Source of the DNA: Streptomyces monashensis
Lineage (GTDB): Bacteria > Actinomycetota > Actinomycetes > Streptomycetales > Streptomycetaceae
NCBI RefSeq assembly: GCF_001866665.1
Contig: NZ_MLYO01000093.1
Coordinates: 1 to 41,679 of the forward strand
Length of the DNA stretch: 41,679 nt
Direction: 5' to 3'
The notes under the pieces are model-generated. The model had not been told where the DNA came from and ran no database searches. It saw only the letters and a list, made by a program, of their open reading frames with translations. Shown one piece after another: positions 31,764 to 39,942 of the stretch (positions within the stretch are counted from its first letter, which is position 1; each line of letters opens with the position of its first letter). The translations under genes and the position numbers were made by a program.

Positions 31764-32389
31764 GCCAGCACGACGAGTTGGGCGCGGTCGCGGGCGCCCA
31801 GCTTCACCATCGCGCGGCTCACATGGGTCTTGGCCGTCAGCGGGCTGACCACCAGCCGGCGGGCGATCTCCTCGTTGGACAGGCCGATGCCGACCAGCGC
31901 CATCACCTCCCGCTCCCGCTCGGTGAGCCGGGCGAGGGCGTCGGCCGCCGCGGGCTCCTTGGAGCGGGCCGCGAACTCGGCGATCAGGCGCCGGGTGACA
32001 CCGGGTGACAGCAACGCGTCGCCGTCGACCACCGCCCGTACGGCGCGCACGAGTTCGTCCGGTTCGGTGTCCTTCACCAGGAAGCCGGAGGCACCGCAGC
32101 GGATGGCCTCGAAGACGTACTCGTCGAGCTCGAAGGTGGTGAGCATGACCACCTTCACGTCCCTGAGATCCGCGTCGCCGGTGATGCGCCGGGTCGCGGC
32201 CAGGCCGTCGAGCCGGGGCATGCGGATGTCCATCAGGACGACGTCCGGCGCCCGTTCGCGCACCAGGCGCAGCGCCTCCTCGCCGTCGGCCGCCTCGCCG
32301 GCCACCTCGATGTCGGGCTGCGCGTCGAGCAGCGCTCTGAAGCCGGCCCGCACGAGCGACTGGTCGTCGGCGAGCAGTACCCGGATCAC
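31724..32389 (-). CDS. NarL/LuxR-type response regulator
   Basis: A 221-residue two-component regulator. The receiver domain (1-120) has the acidic pair ADDQ, phosphoacceptor Asp54 (VLMDIRMP), the conserved threonine (MLTTF) and lysine (LVKD). The LuxR helix-turn-helix (about 150-212) has LTEREREVMALVGIGLSNEEIARRLVVSPLTAKTHVSRAMVKLGARDRAQLV. GTG at 32389 overlaps the histidine kinase stop by GTGA, so both proteins are made together. A 46-bp palindrome upstream of the kinase gene is a candidate binding site, since NarL-type regulators bind inverted repeats as dimers. Confidence 0.94.
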   Translation of the reverse strand: MIRVLLADDQSLVRAGFRALLDAQPDIEVAGEAADGEEALRLVRERAPDVVLMDIRMPRLDGLAATRRITGDADLRDVKVVMLTTFELDEYVFEAIRCGASGFLVKDTEPDELVRAVRAVVDGDALLSPGVTRRLIAEFAARSKEPAAADALARLTEREREVMALVGIGLSNEEIARRLVVSPLTAKTHVSRAMVKLGARDRAQLVVLAYESGLVRPGWLG

Positions 32390-33624
32390 TGGTCCTCCCT
32401 GAGGTGCGACGGCAGTACGGCGAGCACCCGGAAGCCGCCGTCGGGGCGCGGGCCCGCCTCGATGGTGCCACCCAGCGCGGCCGCCCGCTCCCGCATGCCG
32501 GCCAGCCCGTTCCCGCTGCCCCCGGCGTCGGCGCCGGTCGCGGGTCCGTCGTCGTCGACCCGCAGCCGCAGCGCGTCGCCGTCATGGGCGAACGCCACGC
32601 GCGCGTCCCGCGATCCGGAGTGCCGTACGACGTTGGTCAGCGCCTCCTGGACGATGCGGAAGGCGGCCAGGTCGGCCCCCGCCGGCAGCCGGGGCGGGGC
32701 GCCCTCGACCTCGACGGTCAGCCCGGCCGCGGCCGCCTGTTCCACCAGTTCCGGCAGCCGGTCCAGGCCCGGGGCGGGCGTGCGCGGGGCGGCGCCGGGG
32801 GCGCGCAGGGTGTCGAGCACCTGGCGCACCTCGCCGAGGGCCTCCTTGCTGGCGGCCTTGATGGTGGTGAGCGCGGTCCGCGCCTGCTCGGGGTCGCTGT
32901 CGAGCAGCGCGAGGCCCATGCCGGCCTGGACGTTGATGACGGAGATGCTGTGCGCGAGGACGTCGTGCAGTTCGCGGGCGATGCGCAGCCGTTCCTCGTC
33001 CGCGCGCCGTCGGGCCGCCTGCGCCCGGTCCGCCCGCTCCCGGGCCCACTGTTCGCGCCGTACCCGGGCCAGTTCGGCCACGGCGAAGACCGCCAGCACC
33101 CAGGCGGCGATGCCGATCTCCTGGATGACGCCCGCGCCCTTGTCCCCCGGGGGCGGCAGCCAGCGGTAGAGCCAGAGCGCGACCAGGGCGTGCCCGGCCC
33201 ACAGCAGCCCCACGGACGCCCAGGCGGCACGCCGGTGCCCGGCCACGACCGCGCTGAAGCAGGCCACCGCGACCGTCAGATAGACCGGCCCGTAGGGGTA
33301 GCCCGCGGCCAGATAGCCGAGGGTCACCGCCGCCGTGCCGAAGGCCACGGCCACCGGGTGGCGGTGCCGCCACAGCAGCAGGAGCGAGGCGGCGAGCAGC
33401 AGCACGCGCGCGTAGGGGTCGAGCGGCACCCGGTGCGGCTGGCCGTGCGCGGCGAAGTTGCTGCCGACCAGCACGAACACGGTGAACAGCGCGGTCGAGC
33501 GCCAGGGCCAGGCCCGACCCCGGTGCGGCTCCGGGTCGTCCGGGACGTCGCGCCACGAAGGGTCGTACCGCGACCACGGGGGCCCGTACCGCCACCGCGG
33601 CGAGGGGGCGCGCTGCTCTTCCAT
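32386..33624 (-). CDS. NarL-family sensor histidine kinase
   Basis: A 412-residue kinase. Four to five membrane helices lie in about 43-185, with short loops and no large sensor domain, so the signal is probably membrane-related. The dimerisation domain has the HisKA_3 motif ARELHDVLAHSISVINVQAG with phospho-accepting His220. The ATPase domain has EALTNVVRHS (N-box), VDDDGPA and GNGLAGMRERAAALGG (G-box). The ATG at 33624 was preferred over GTG at 33633 because TAGCGT lies seven bases before it and would be destroyed as a promoter by the longer start. It is translationally coupled to the response regulator. Confidence 0.92.
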   Translation of the reverse strand: MEEQRAPSPRWRYGPPWSRYDPSWRDVPDDPEPHRGRAWPWRSTALFTVFVLVGSNFAAHGQPHRVPLDPYARVLLLAASLLLLWRHRHPVAVAFGTAAVTLGYLAAGYPYGPVYLTVAVACFSAVVAGHRRAAWASVGLLWAGHALVALWLYRWLPPPGDKGAGVIQEIGIAAWVLAVFAVAELARVRREQWARERADRAQAARRRADEERLRIARELHDVLAHSISVINVQAGMGLALLDSDPEQARTALTTIKAASKEALGEVRQVLDTLRAPGAAPRTPAPGLDRLPELVEQAAAAGLTVEVEGAPPRLPAGADLAAFRIVQEALTNVVRHSGSRDARVAFAHDGDALRLRVDDDGPATGADAGGSGNGLAGMRERAAALGGTIEAGPRPDGGFRVLAVLPSHLREDQ

Positions 33625-33669
33625 GCCCGCCACGCTAGACGCCGGCGGCGGTGCCGGACGTCAGCCGGG

Positions 33670-33715
33670 CGTGGTGATCACTCGTACTCCCCGGGGAGTA
33701 CGAGTGATCACCACG
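33670..33715. promoter_or_regulatory. 46-bp perfect palindrome upstream of the two-component operon
   Basis: The sequence is a perfect palindrome of 23 bp per arm with no loop, centred at 33692/33693. Its core is TACTCCCCGGGGAGTA (33685-33700), flanked by GTGATCACTCG and its complement. It ends 46 bp upstream of the proposed leaderless start of the kinase gene (33624), and only 12 bp after the stop of the TetR gene. It could be an activator site, a terminator, or both. The core is shared with the element at 16943-16958. Confidence 0.75.
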
Positions 33716-33726
33716 GGGCACGGCTC

Positions 33727-34413
33727 CTACCGCAGCCCCACCCCGTGCGCCAGCTGCGTGACCGTGTGCCGGAAGAAGCCCTCCCGGTCCTCGACCACGT
33801 TGCGGAACTGGCCGAACAGCTCGAAGCTCACCAGCCCGAACAGCTGGGACCAGGCCGCCACCATCGCCACGGCGACCTCGGGGGGCAGGTCGGGGGCGAG
33901 GTCCGCGGCCATGCGCTCGGCCTCGGGGCGCAGGGAGGCGGGCACGGTCGGGCCGGCGAGGCCGGGGCCCTCGTGGGCGGCGCGGATGATGCCGATGAGG
34001 ACCAGGCCGACGCGGGAGGCGGCCGGGACGGTGGTCTCGGGGGCGGCGTAGCCGGGCACGGGCGAGCCGTAGATCAGCGCGTACTCGTGCGGATGCGCGA
34101 GCGCCCAGCCGCGTACCGCCTCGCACACGGCGGTCCAGCGTGCCACGGGCGCGGCACCGTGCGCCGCGTCGCGCGCCCGCTCCGCGTTCTCGCCGAGGGA
34201 GTCGTAGGCGTCGATGATCAGGGCGGTCAGCAGCTCGTCGCGGCTGGGGAAGTAGCGGTACAGGGCCGAGGAGACCATGCCGAGTTCGCGGGCGACGGCC
34301 CGCAGCGAGAGCTTCGCCGCGCCCTCGTCCGCGAGCTGTCTGCGGGCCGCCTCCTTGATGGCGGCGGTGACCTCGGCCCTGGCCCGTGCGCGGGCGCCCT
34401 GTGGGGTGCTCAT
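33727..34413 (-). CDS. TetR family regulator
   Basis: A 228-residue regulator. The helix-turn-helix lies in about 10-58: VTAAIKEAARRQLADEGAAKLSLRAVARELGMVSSALYRYFPSRDELL. The C-terminal domain (75-220) resembles TetR_C_13-like proteins, with WTAVCEAVRGWALAHPHEYALIYGSPVPGY. It is divergent from the deazaflavin oxidoreductase gene, and the 126-bp gap carries three copies of a GAGAGC inverted repeat, probably its operators. The ATG at 34413 has CAGACT six bases upstream and no Shine-Dalgarno. Its ligand is unknown. Confidence 0.92.
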   Translation of the reverse strand: MSTPQGARARARAEVTAAIKEAARRQLADEGAAKLSLRAVARELGMVSSALYRYFPSRDELLTALIIDAYDSLGENAERARDAAHGAAPVARWTAVCEAVRGWALAHPHEYALIYGSPVPGYAAPETTVPAASRVGLVLIGIIRAAHEGPGLAGPTVPASLRPEAERMAADLAPDLPPEVAVAMVAAWSQLFGLVSFELFGQFRNVVEDREGFFRHTVTQLAHGVGLR

Positions 34414-34433
34414 GCCATCAGTCTGCCACGAGA

Positions 34434-34520
34434 GAGAGCAGTGCACACAAAAGAGAGCAGTGCTCTTGCATTCTCGTGTCGACCTCGCCCACACTGAAGT
34501 CAAGCGAGAGCACCGCTCTC
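34434..34520. promoter_or_regulatory. three TetR operators, GAGAGC-N3-GCTCTC
   Basis: GAGAGCACCGCTCTC at 34506-34520 is a perfect 6-3-6 inverted repeat. GAGAGCAGTGCTCTT at 34453-34467 has one mismatch. GAGAGCAGTGCACAC at 34434-34448 keeps the left half only, 19 bp from the second. They span the promoters of both divergent genes, so the TetR protein probably represses itself and the oxidoreductase. Confidence 0.65.
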
Positions 34521-34539
34521 CCAAGCCGTAGGGGTCACC

Positions 34540-34989
34540 ATGTCGTCACACGTCAAGAAGCCGGGCTGGTTCACCGTCAACGTCTTCAACCGGGCGGTGG
34601 CCTGGCTCACCGGGCGCGGCATCAGCATCTGGGGTTCCCGGGTCCTCGCGGTGCGCGGACGCAAGAGCGGGCAGTGGCGTACGACCCCGGTGAACCTGCT
34701 GACGGTGGACGGGCAGCAGTACCTGCTCGCCCCGCGCGGCCATGTCCAGTGGACCCGCAACATGCGGGCGGCCGGCGGGGGCGAGCTGAGGCTCGGCAGC
34801 AGCGTGGACGTCTTCACCGCCACCGAGGTCGCGGACGACGACAAGGTCCCGCTGCTGCGCGCCTACCTCAAGCGCTGGAAGGCGGAGGTCGGGGTCTTCT
34901 TCAACGGCGTCGGCCCCGACTCCCCGGACGAGGACCTGCGCCGTATCGCCCCCGACCACCCCGTCTTCCGCATCACGGTCACGAACTGA
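34540..34989 (+). CDS. nitroreductase-family deazaflavin (F420)-dependent oxidoreductase
   Basis: A 149-residue split-barrel protein of the Ddn/FDOR-A type. Motifs include LAVRGRKSGQWRTTPVNLLTVDGQQYLLAPRG (about 37-68), where RxSGxxRxTP contacts the cofactor phosphate, and WTRNMRAAGGGELR. Such enzymes use reduced coenzyme F420 to reduce nitro compounds, quinones or other activated alkenes. The ATG is preceded by TAGGGGTCACC. TetR operators lie upstream, so expression is probably induced by a xenobiotic or quinone. Its end overlaps the convergent flavoprotein gene by 11 bp. Confidence 0.88.
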   Translation: MSSHVKKPGWFTVNVFNRAVAWLTGRGISIWGSRVLAVRGRKSGQWRTTPVNLLTVDGQQYLLAPRGHVQWTRNMRAAGGGELRLGSSVDVFTATEVADDDKVPLLRAYLKRWKAEVGVFFNGVGPDSPDEDLRRIAPDHPVFRITVTN

Positions 34990-36220
34990 CCGGATCCTCC
35001 GCCGGGGCGCTCTGCTCCCGGTCCAGCGCGGTCAGGGCGCGCTGGGCGATCGGACGGGAGCGGACGATCTCGGCGACCGAGGTCCTGCCCTGGGTGATCT
35101 CCCGGAACGCCCGCCAGGCGGGGCGGAAGCCGGTGAGGGCCGCGTGGAAGAGGCCGGGACGCTTCTCGAACGCGGTCAGCAGCCGCTTGCCGACGCTCAT
35201 CTCGACACCGAGTCCGGCCTTGACCGCGAACGCGTAGTTCAGGGCCTGGCGGCGGGTGTCGACCGCGTCGTGCGCCTCGGCGATGCGCACCGCCCACTCC
35301 CCCGCGAGCCGGCCCGAGCGCAGCGCGAACGAGATGCCCTCGCGCGTCCACGGCTCCAGCAGACCGGCCGCGTCACCGCAGACCAGCACCCGGCCCCGGG
35401 ACAGCGGCGAGTCGTCCGCGCGGCAGCGGGTCAGATGCCCGGAGGAGATGGTCGGCTCGAAGCCGGCCAGGCCGAGCCGGGCGATGAAGTCCTCCAAGTA
35501 CCGCTTCGTGGCGGCGCCTTCGCCGCGTGCGGAGATCACGCCGACCGTCAGGGTGTCGCCCTTCGGGAACACCCAGCCGTAACTGCCCGGCATCGGGCCC
35601 CAGTCGATGAGGACCCGGCCCTTCCAGTCCTCGGCGACGGACTCCGGAACCGGGATCTCCGCCTCCAGACCGAGGTCCACCTGGGCCGGCTTCACGCCGA
35701 CATGGGCCCCTATCCGGCTCGCGCTGCCGTCGGCACCGACGACCGCGCGGGCCAGCACCGTCTCGCCGCCCTGGAGCAGGACGGCGACCGTGCGCCGGTC
35801 GGGGACCGCTGAGCCGTGCTGCTCCACGCGCTGCACCGTGACGCCCGTACGCAGCTCGGCGCCCGCCTTCTGGGCGTGCTCGACCAGCTGCTGGTCGAAC
35901 TCCGGGCGGTTGATCAGGCCGAACAGCATCTGCTTGGAACGGCGGGTGCGGGCGAAACGGCCGTTGTGGGAGAAGGTGACCGCGTGCACCCGGTCACGGA
36001 GGGGCAGCTCGAAGCCGGGGGGCAGCGCGTCGCGCGAGGGGCCGATGATGCCGCCGCCGCAGGTTTTGTAGCGCGGCAACTCGGCTTTCTCCAGCAACAG
36101 CACGCGCCGTCCCGCGACCGCGGCCGCGTAGGCGGCCGAGGCCCCCGCGGGTCCCGCGCCCACCACGACGACGTCCCACACCTGCTGCACGTCGTCCGCC
36201 GAAGAGTTCTCGCCGCTCAC
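34979..36220 (-). CDS. geranylgeranyl reductase family FAD-dependent oxidoreductase
   Basis: A 413-residue flavoprotein. The Rossmann motif is VVVVGAGPAGASAAYAAA (GAGPAG at 21-26), followed by KTCGGGIIGPS near 52-62, the family motif. VVGADGSASRIG and VLVCGDAAGLLEPWTREGISFALRSGRLAG complete the FAD site. Relatives saturate isoprenoid chains of chlorophyll, archaeal lipids or menaquinone (MenJ in mycobacteria). Partial reduction of menaquinone side chains is plausible in an actinomycete but not shown here. The start is GTG at 36220. It is divergent from the M20 dipeptidase gene and no quinone-synthesis gene is nearby. Confidence 0.88.
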   Translation of the reverse strand: MSGENSSADDVQQVWDVVVVGAGPAGASAAYAAAVAGRRVLLLEKAELPRYKTCGGGIIGPSRDALPPGFELPLRDRVHAVTFSHNGRFARTRRSKQMLFGLINRPEFDQQLVEHAQKAGAELRTGVTVQRVEQHGSAVPDRRTVAVLLQGGETVLARAVVGADGSASRIGAHVGVKPAQVDLGLEAEIPVPESVAEDWKGRVLIDWGPMPGSYGWVFPKGDTLTVGVISARGEGAATKRYLEDFIARLGLAGFEPTISSGHLTRCRADDSPLSRGRVLVCGDAAGLLEPWTREGISFALRSGRLAGEWAVRIAEAHDAVDTRRQALNYAFAVKAGLGVEMSVGKRLLTAFEKRPGLFHAALTGFRPAWRAFREITQGRTSVAEIVRSRPIAQRALTALDREQSAPAEDPVSS

Positions 36221-36351
36221 GATGGTCTACTGCTCCGATCCAGCCGCTGCCGTAGTCTCCCCCGCATCCTACGGCGGTCGTCGCCGCAGGCCACTGTGGG
36301 AGTATCGGGGTACTCACCCAGTTCAACGTCGCACCCACGAGGAGCGTGCCC

Positions 36352-37704
36352 ATGAAGTCGAATCCGGTCGCCGAGACCGTCGCCTCGCTGATGCCCCGGG
36401 CGAGGGCGGAGCTGACCGAGCTCGTCGCCTTCCGGTCGGTGGCCGACTTCGCGCAGTTCCCGAAGAGCGAGAGCGAGGCCGCCGCGCGCTGGATCACCGA
36501 GGCGCTCACCGCCGAGGGCTTCGTCGACGTGGCCCTGCTGGACACCCCGGACGGCACGCAGTCGGTCTACGGCTACCTGCCGGGTCCCGAGGGTGCGAAA
36601 ACGGTTCTGCTCTACGCCCACTACGACGTGCAGCCGCCGCTGGACGAGGCCGGCTGGACCACCCCGCCGTTCGAGCTGACCGAGCGCGACGGCCGCTGGT
36701 ACGGCCGCGGGAGCGCCGACTGCAAGGGCGGCTTCATCATGCACCTGCTCGCGCTGCGCGCCCTGAAGGCGAACGGCGGCGTCCCGGTGAACGTGAAGGT
36801 GATCGTCGAGGGCTCGGAGGAGCAGGGCACCGGCGGCCTGGAGCGGTACGCCGAGCAGCACCCCGAGCTGCTCACGGCGGACACGATCGTGATCGGCGAC
36901 GCGGGCAACTTCCGGGTCGGCCTGCCCACCGTGACGACCATCCTGCGCGGGATGACCCTGGTCCGGGTGCAGATCGACACCCTGCAGGGCAACCTGCACT
37001 CGGGCCAGTTCGGCGGTGCCGCCCCGGACGCGCTGGCCGCGCTGATCCGGGTGCTGGACTCGCTACGCGCCGCGGACGGCTCGACCACCGTCGACGGTCT
37101 CGACGCCTCGGCCACGTGGGACGGCCTGGAGTACACCGAGGAGCAGTTCCGCTCCGACGCCCGGGTGCTCGACGGTGTCGGACTGACCGGCGGCGGCGCC
37201 GTCGCCGACCGGCTGTGGGCCCGCCCGGCGGTCAGCGTCCTCGGCATCGACTGCCCGCCGGTCGTCGGCGCCACCCCCTCGGTGCAGTCCACGGCCCGGG
37301 CCCTGATCAGCCTGCGGGTGCCGCCGGGCGTGGACGCCGCCGAGGCGACCAAGCTGCTCCAGGCGCACATCGAGGCGCACACCCCGTGGGGCGCCCGGGT
37401 CGGCATCGAGCAGATCGGCCAGGGCCAGCCCTTCCGCGCCGACACCACCAGCCCGGCGTACCAGGCGATGGCCGACGCGATGGCCGTGGCCTACCCCGGC
37501 GAGTCCATGCAGTACGCCGGGCAGGGCGGCTCCATCCCGCTGTGCAACACGCTGGCCGGGCTGTACCCCGAGGCGGAGATCCTGCTGATCGGCCTGAGCG
37601 AGCCGGAGGCGCAGATCCACGCGGTCAACGAGAGCGTCTCCCCCGAGGAGCTGGAGCGGCTGTCGGTCGCCGAGGCGCTGTTCCTGCGCAACTACGCCGG
37701 CTGA
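36352..37704 (+). CDS. M20 family dipeptidase
   Basis: A 450-residue metallopeptidase. The zinc site reads AHYDVQPP (His90, Asp92), GRGSADCKGG (Asp123), VEGSEEQGTGG (Glu156 catalytic, Glu157), GDAGNF (Asp183) and HAVNES near the C-terminus. An inserted dimerisation domain occupies about 200-350, including the HSGQFGG motif. The family cleaves dipeptides or acylated amino acids; a CNDP-like dipeptidase is the best description. ATG at 36352 lies seven bases after GAGGAG. An in-frame GTG at 36346 is too close to that site. A strong hairpin follows the gene. Confidence 0.92.
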   Translation: MKSNPVAETVASLMPRARAELTELVAFRSVADFAQFPKSESEAAARWITEALTAEGFVDVALLDTPDGTQSVYGYLPGPEGAKTVLLYAHYDVQPPLDEAGWTTPPFELTERDGRWYGRGSADCKGGFIMHLLALRALKANGGVPVNVKVIVEGSEEQGTGGLERYAEQHPELLTADTIVIGDAGNFRVGLPTVTTILRGMTLVRVQIDTLQGNLHSGQFGGAAPDALAALIRVLDSLRAADGSTTVDGLDASATWDGLEYTEEQFRSDARVLDGVGLTGGGAVADRLWARPAVSVLGIDCPPVVGATPSVQSTARALISLRVPPGVDAAEATKLLQAHIEAHTPWGARVGIEQIGQGQPFRADTTSPAYQAMADAMAVAYPGESMQYAGQGGSIPLCNTLAGLYPEAEILLIGLSEPEAQIHAVNESVSPEELERLSVAEALFLRNYAG

Positions 37705-37744
37705 CCCTTCGGGGCCTGCCGTCCGCCCCTTCTGCCGGTGGCAG

Positions 37745-37772
37745 AGCGCCCTCGCCTCCGGGCGGGGGCGCT
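37745..37772. terminator. hairpin after the dipeptidase gene
   Basis: AGCGCCC and GGGCGCT pair, with a T-G wobble and a further CGCC/GGCG pairing around TCCG. The stem lies 41 bp past the dipeptidase stop. It ends four bases before the proposed -10 TACGGT (37776-37781) of the next gene, so it could also hinder or frame that promoter. Confidence 0.6.
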
Positions 37773-37787
37773 GCCTACGGTCGGGAG

Positions 37788-38492
37788 ATGGACGTCATCG
37801 AACTGCTCCCCCGACTGCACATGCTGCGCTTTCCCGTCGGCCAGGCCTATCTCTGGCGCGACGACGACGCGTTGACACTCGTCGACGCGGGCGTGCTCGG
37901 CGCCGGCCGGACGATCGCCGACGCGATCACGTCCCTGGGCCACGCACCCCGGGACGTACGGCGGATCGTGCTGACCCATTTCCACGAGGATCACGTCGGC
38001 GGGGCGGGCGAGTTCGCGGCGCTGAGCGGTGCCGAGGTGCTCGCGCACCATCTGGAGGCCCCGGTCATCCGGGGTGAACTCCCCGGCCCGCCGCCCCGGT
38101 TCGAGGACTGGGAGCTACCGATCCACGCCGAGGCCGTCAAGCGCCTGCCCACGGGCGAACCGGTGCCGCCGGCCTCGGTCAGCACGGTGTCCGACGGGGA
38201 TGTGCTCGACTTCGGCGGTGGAGCTCAGGTCGTCCATGTCCCCGGCCACACGGACGGCAGCATCGCCCTGTTCCTGCCCGCCGAGGGCGTGCTGTTCACC
38301 GGGGACACGGTGGCGGCCTCCCCCGTCGACGGCGCGGTGATGCCGGGCGTCGGCAACCTCGACCTCCCTCAACTCCTCGGCTCCCTCGACCGATTGGCCG
38401 AACTGGACGCGGACGTCATGTGTTTTGGCCATGGAGACCCGGCCGTCGGGGGCGCGGCCACCGCGCTGCGCCGGGTGGTGGACGCCCGCTGA
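37788..38492 (+). CDS. metallo-beta-lactamase fold hydrolase
   Basis: A 234-residue protein with the complete MBL metal site: HFHEDH at 64-69 (His64, His66, Asp68, His69), His154 (VPGHTDGS), Asp173 (LFTGDTV) and His215 (CFGHGDP). This compact form is common for glyoxalase-II-like or lactonase-type hydrolases; no substrate can be assigned. TACGGT lies six bases before the ATG, so the transcript is probably leaderless; the GGGAG just before the ATG is too close to serve as a ribosome binding site. It converges on the kinase/NUDIX gene. Confidence 0.9.
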   Translation: MDVIELLPRLHMLRFPVGQAYLWRDDDALTLVDAGVLGAGRTIADAITSLGHAPRDVRRIVLTHFHEDHVGGAGEFAALSGAEVLAHHLEAPVIRGELPGPPPRFEDWELPIHAEAVKRLPTGEPVPPASVSTVSDGDVLDFGGGAQVVHVPGHTDGSIALFLPAEGVLFTGDTVAASPVDGAVMPGVGNLDLPQLLGSLDRLAELDADVMCFGHGDPAVGGAATALRRVVDAR

Positions 38493-38683
38493 GCACGGGG
38501 TACGGCCCGCGCCCACCGTCGGCCGACGCGGCCCGGCCGGCCCAGCCGGGCACATGGGTGAGGCGGTCATGGCCGTTGGCTGGTTCGGGCGGTCGACTTG
38601 TGCGGGCTGGTGGTGGTCGGCGGGGTGCGCCCGTGGTCGGTCGGGTTGCTCGGCCTGGAGGGAGGGCGGCGGGTACGGGCGAT

Positions 38684-38713
38684 CGGTACCGGTGCGGGCC
38701 CCGACCGGTACCG
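38684..38713. terminator. bidirectional terminator-like hairpin
   Basis: CGGTACCGG (38684-38692) and CCGGTACCG (38705-38713) pair around 12 nt. An alternative stem GTGCGG/CCGCAC (38692-38697, 38715-38720) overlaps it. A further GTCGGC/GCCGAC stem at 38724-38740 spans the stop of the kinase/NUDIX gene. The cluster separates two convergent genes. Confidence 0.55.
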
Positions 38714-38731
38714 GTCCGCACGAGTCGGCGG

Positions 38732-39775
38732 TCAGCCGACCGGCACTCCGCCCTCCAGATACAGTGCGGTTCCCCGTTCGCGGGCCCGCAGCGCCCAGCG
38801 CAGTCGCTCGTAGCGGACCGGCGGGAGCATCGCTGCGGCCTCCTGCTCGCCGGCGAAGCGCCAGGCGCGCAGCTCCGGGCCCGGCAGCAGCACGCGGGAC
38901 GCCTCGGCGGGCTCCAGTCTGCCGCCGTCGAACAACAGCCGCAGCCCGCCGAAGCCGGGCGGTGCGGGCCGCTCCCAGTCCACGACGAGCAGCCGGGGCA
39001 CCTCCCGCAGCTCTATCCCGGTCTCCTCGGCGACCTCCCGCATCCCGGCGCGGGCCGGCGCCTCACCGCGCTCGACCACCCCGCCGGGGAACTCCCAGCC
39101 CGGCTTGTAGGTGGGGTCGACGAGCAGCACCCGGTCGTGCTCGTCGAAGAGCAGCACCCCGGCGGCGAGCGTCTCGGCGGTCGGCTCGGGGGTCTGCACG
39201 ATGTCGCAGGGGGGTGCGGTCCCTCCGCAGACGGCGTCGGCGATGCGGGCGGCGGTCTCGTACGGGGTGAGGTCGCCCGTGTCCACGAGGTGGGCGTCGG
39301 CGGTGAGCCAGGAGGCGAGGGCGGCGCGGTAGGGCTCGATGTGGTCGTACGCCCACTGCCGTATCCGTATCTCTCCGTCGGGCAGGTCCGGCGGGATCTC
39401 CCGGCCGGCTATCCGCTCGCGCAGGATCGTTTCGGCCGGGGCGAGGAGCAGATGGTGCACGGGGATCCTGCGGGTGGCGAGGCCGCCGAAGATCTCGTCA
39501 CGGTACTCCTGGCGGAGCAGGGTCATGGGCACCACCAGGGTCCCGCCCAGCTCGGCGAGCATCGCGGCGGCCGTGTCGACGACCAGCCGGCGCCAGATCG
39601 GCAGGTCCTGGAAGTCACCGACCTCGGCGAGGCGCTTGGGCGGCAGCAGGTGCGTGAGCGACCCGGCGACGACCTCGGGGTCGAAGAGCGTGCTGTTCGG
39701 GATCAGCTCGATCAGTTCCCGTGCGGTGGTGGTCTTCCCCGCACCGAACGCGCCGTTGATCCAGACGACGGTCAC
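38732..39775 (-). CDS. P-loop kinase / NUDIX hydrolase fusion
   Basis: A 347-residue two-domain enzyme. Residues 1-185 are a P-loop nucleotide/shikimate-kinase-like module with Walker A NGAFGAGKTTTA at 7-18 and LVVPMTLLRQEYRDEIF after the second strand. RERIAGREIPPD resembles an AAA_33 or gluconate-kinase-like lid. Residues 200-347 are a NUDIX domain with a perfect box GX5EX7REVAEETGI at 232-254. The two activities could act on one substrate, phosphorylating it and then cleaving an activated form, or one domain may only bind. The start is GTG at 39775 after a GGGGGAG tract only three bases away. It has no operon partner. Confidence 0.86.
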   Translation of the reverse strand: MTVVWINGAFGAGKTTTARELIELIPNSTLFDPEVVAGSLTHLLPPKRLAEVGDFQDLPIWRRLVVDTAAAMLAELGGTLVVPMTLLRQEYRDEIFGGLATRRIPVHHLLLAPAETILRERIAGREIPPDLPDGEIRIRQWAYDHIEPYRAALASWLTADAHLVDTGDLTPYETAARIADAVCGGTAPPCDIVQTPEPTAETLAAGVLLFDEHDRVLLVDPTYKPGWEFPGGVVERGEAPARAGMREVAEETGIELREVPRLLVVDWERPAPPGFGGLRLLFDGGRLEPAEASRVLLPGPELRAWRFAGEQEAAAMLPPVRYERLRWALRARERGTALYLEGGVPVG

Positions 39776-39865
39776 GGACTCCCCCTCTTCTGTTGGCCCC
39801 CTGTGGCTTGCCCGCAACACCCTGCCACGGAAACCCCGCCCCGGTGAGGGCGCCCGCACAGGAAC

Positions 39866-39894
39866 GCCGGTGCCCCCTGCGGGGGAACACCGGC
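39866..39894. terminator. hairpin after the small secreted-protein gene
   Basis: GCCGGTGCCCCC pairs with GGGGG-AA-CACCGGC around TGC, with an AA bulge. It lies 49-77 bp past the stop of the small exported protein gene on the minus strand and before the kinase/NUDIX start. It is the strongest hairpin in this gap. Confidence 0.6.
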
Positions 39895-39942
39895 ACGCCC
39901 GCGGAGACCGCCGGCCCCTGGGGGTGATCCGGACGAGACCCC

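Noticed and set aside
33670..33715. Simple terminator for the tetR gene
   Set aside because: Not excluded, but a 46-bp loopless palindrome with an operator-like core next to the kinase promoter is more than a terminator needs, so it is listed as regulatory.
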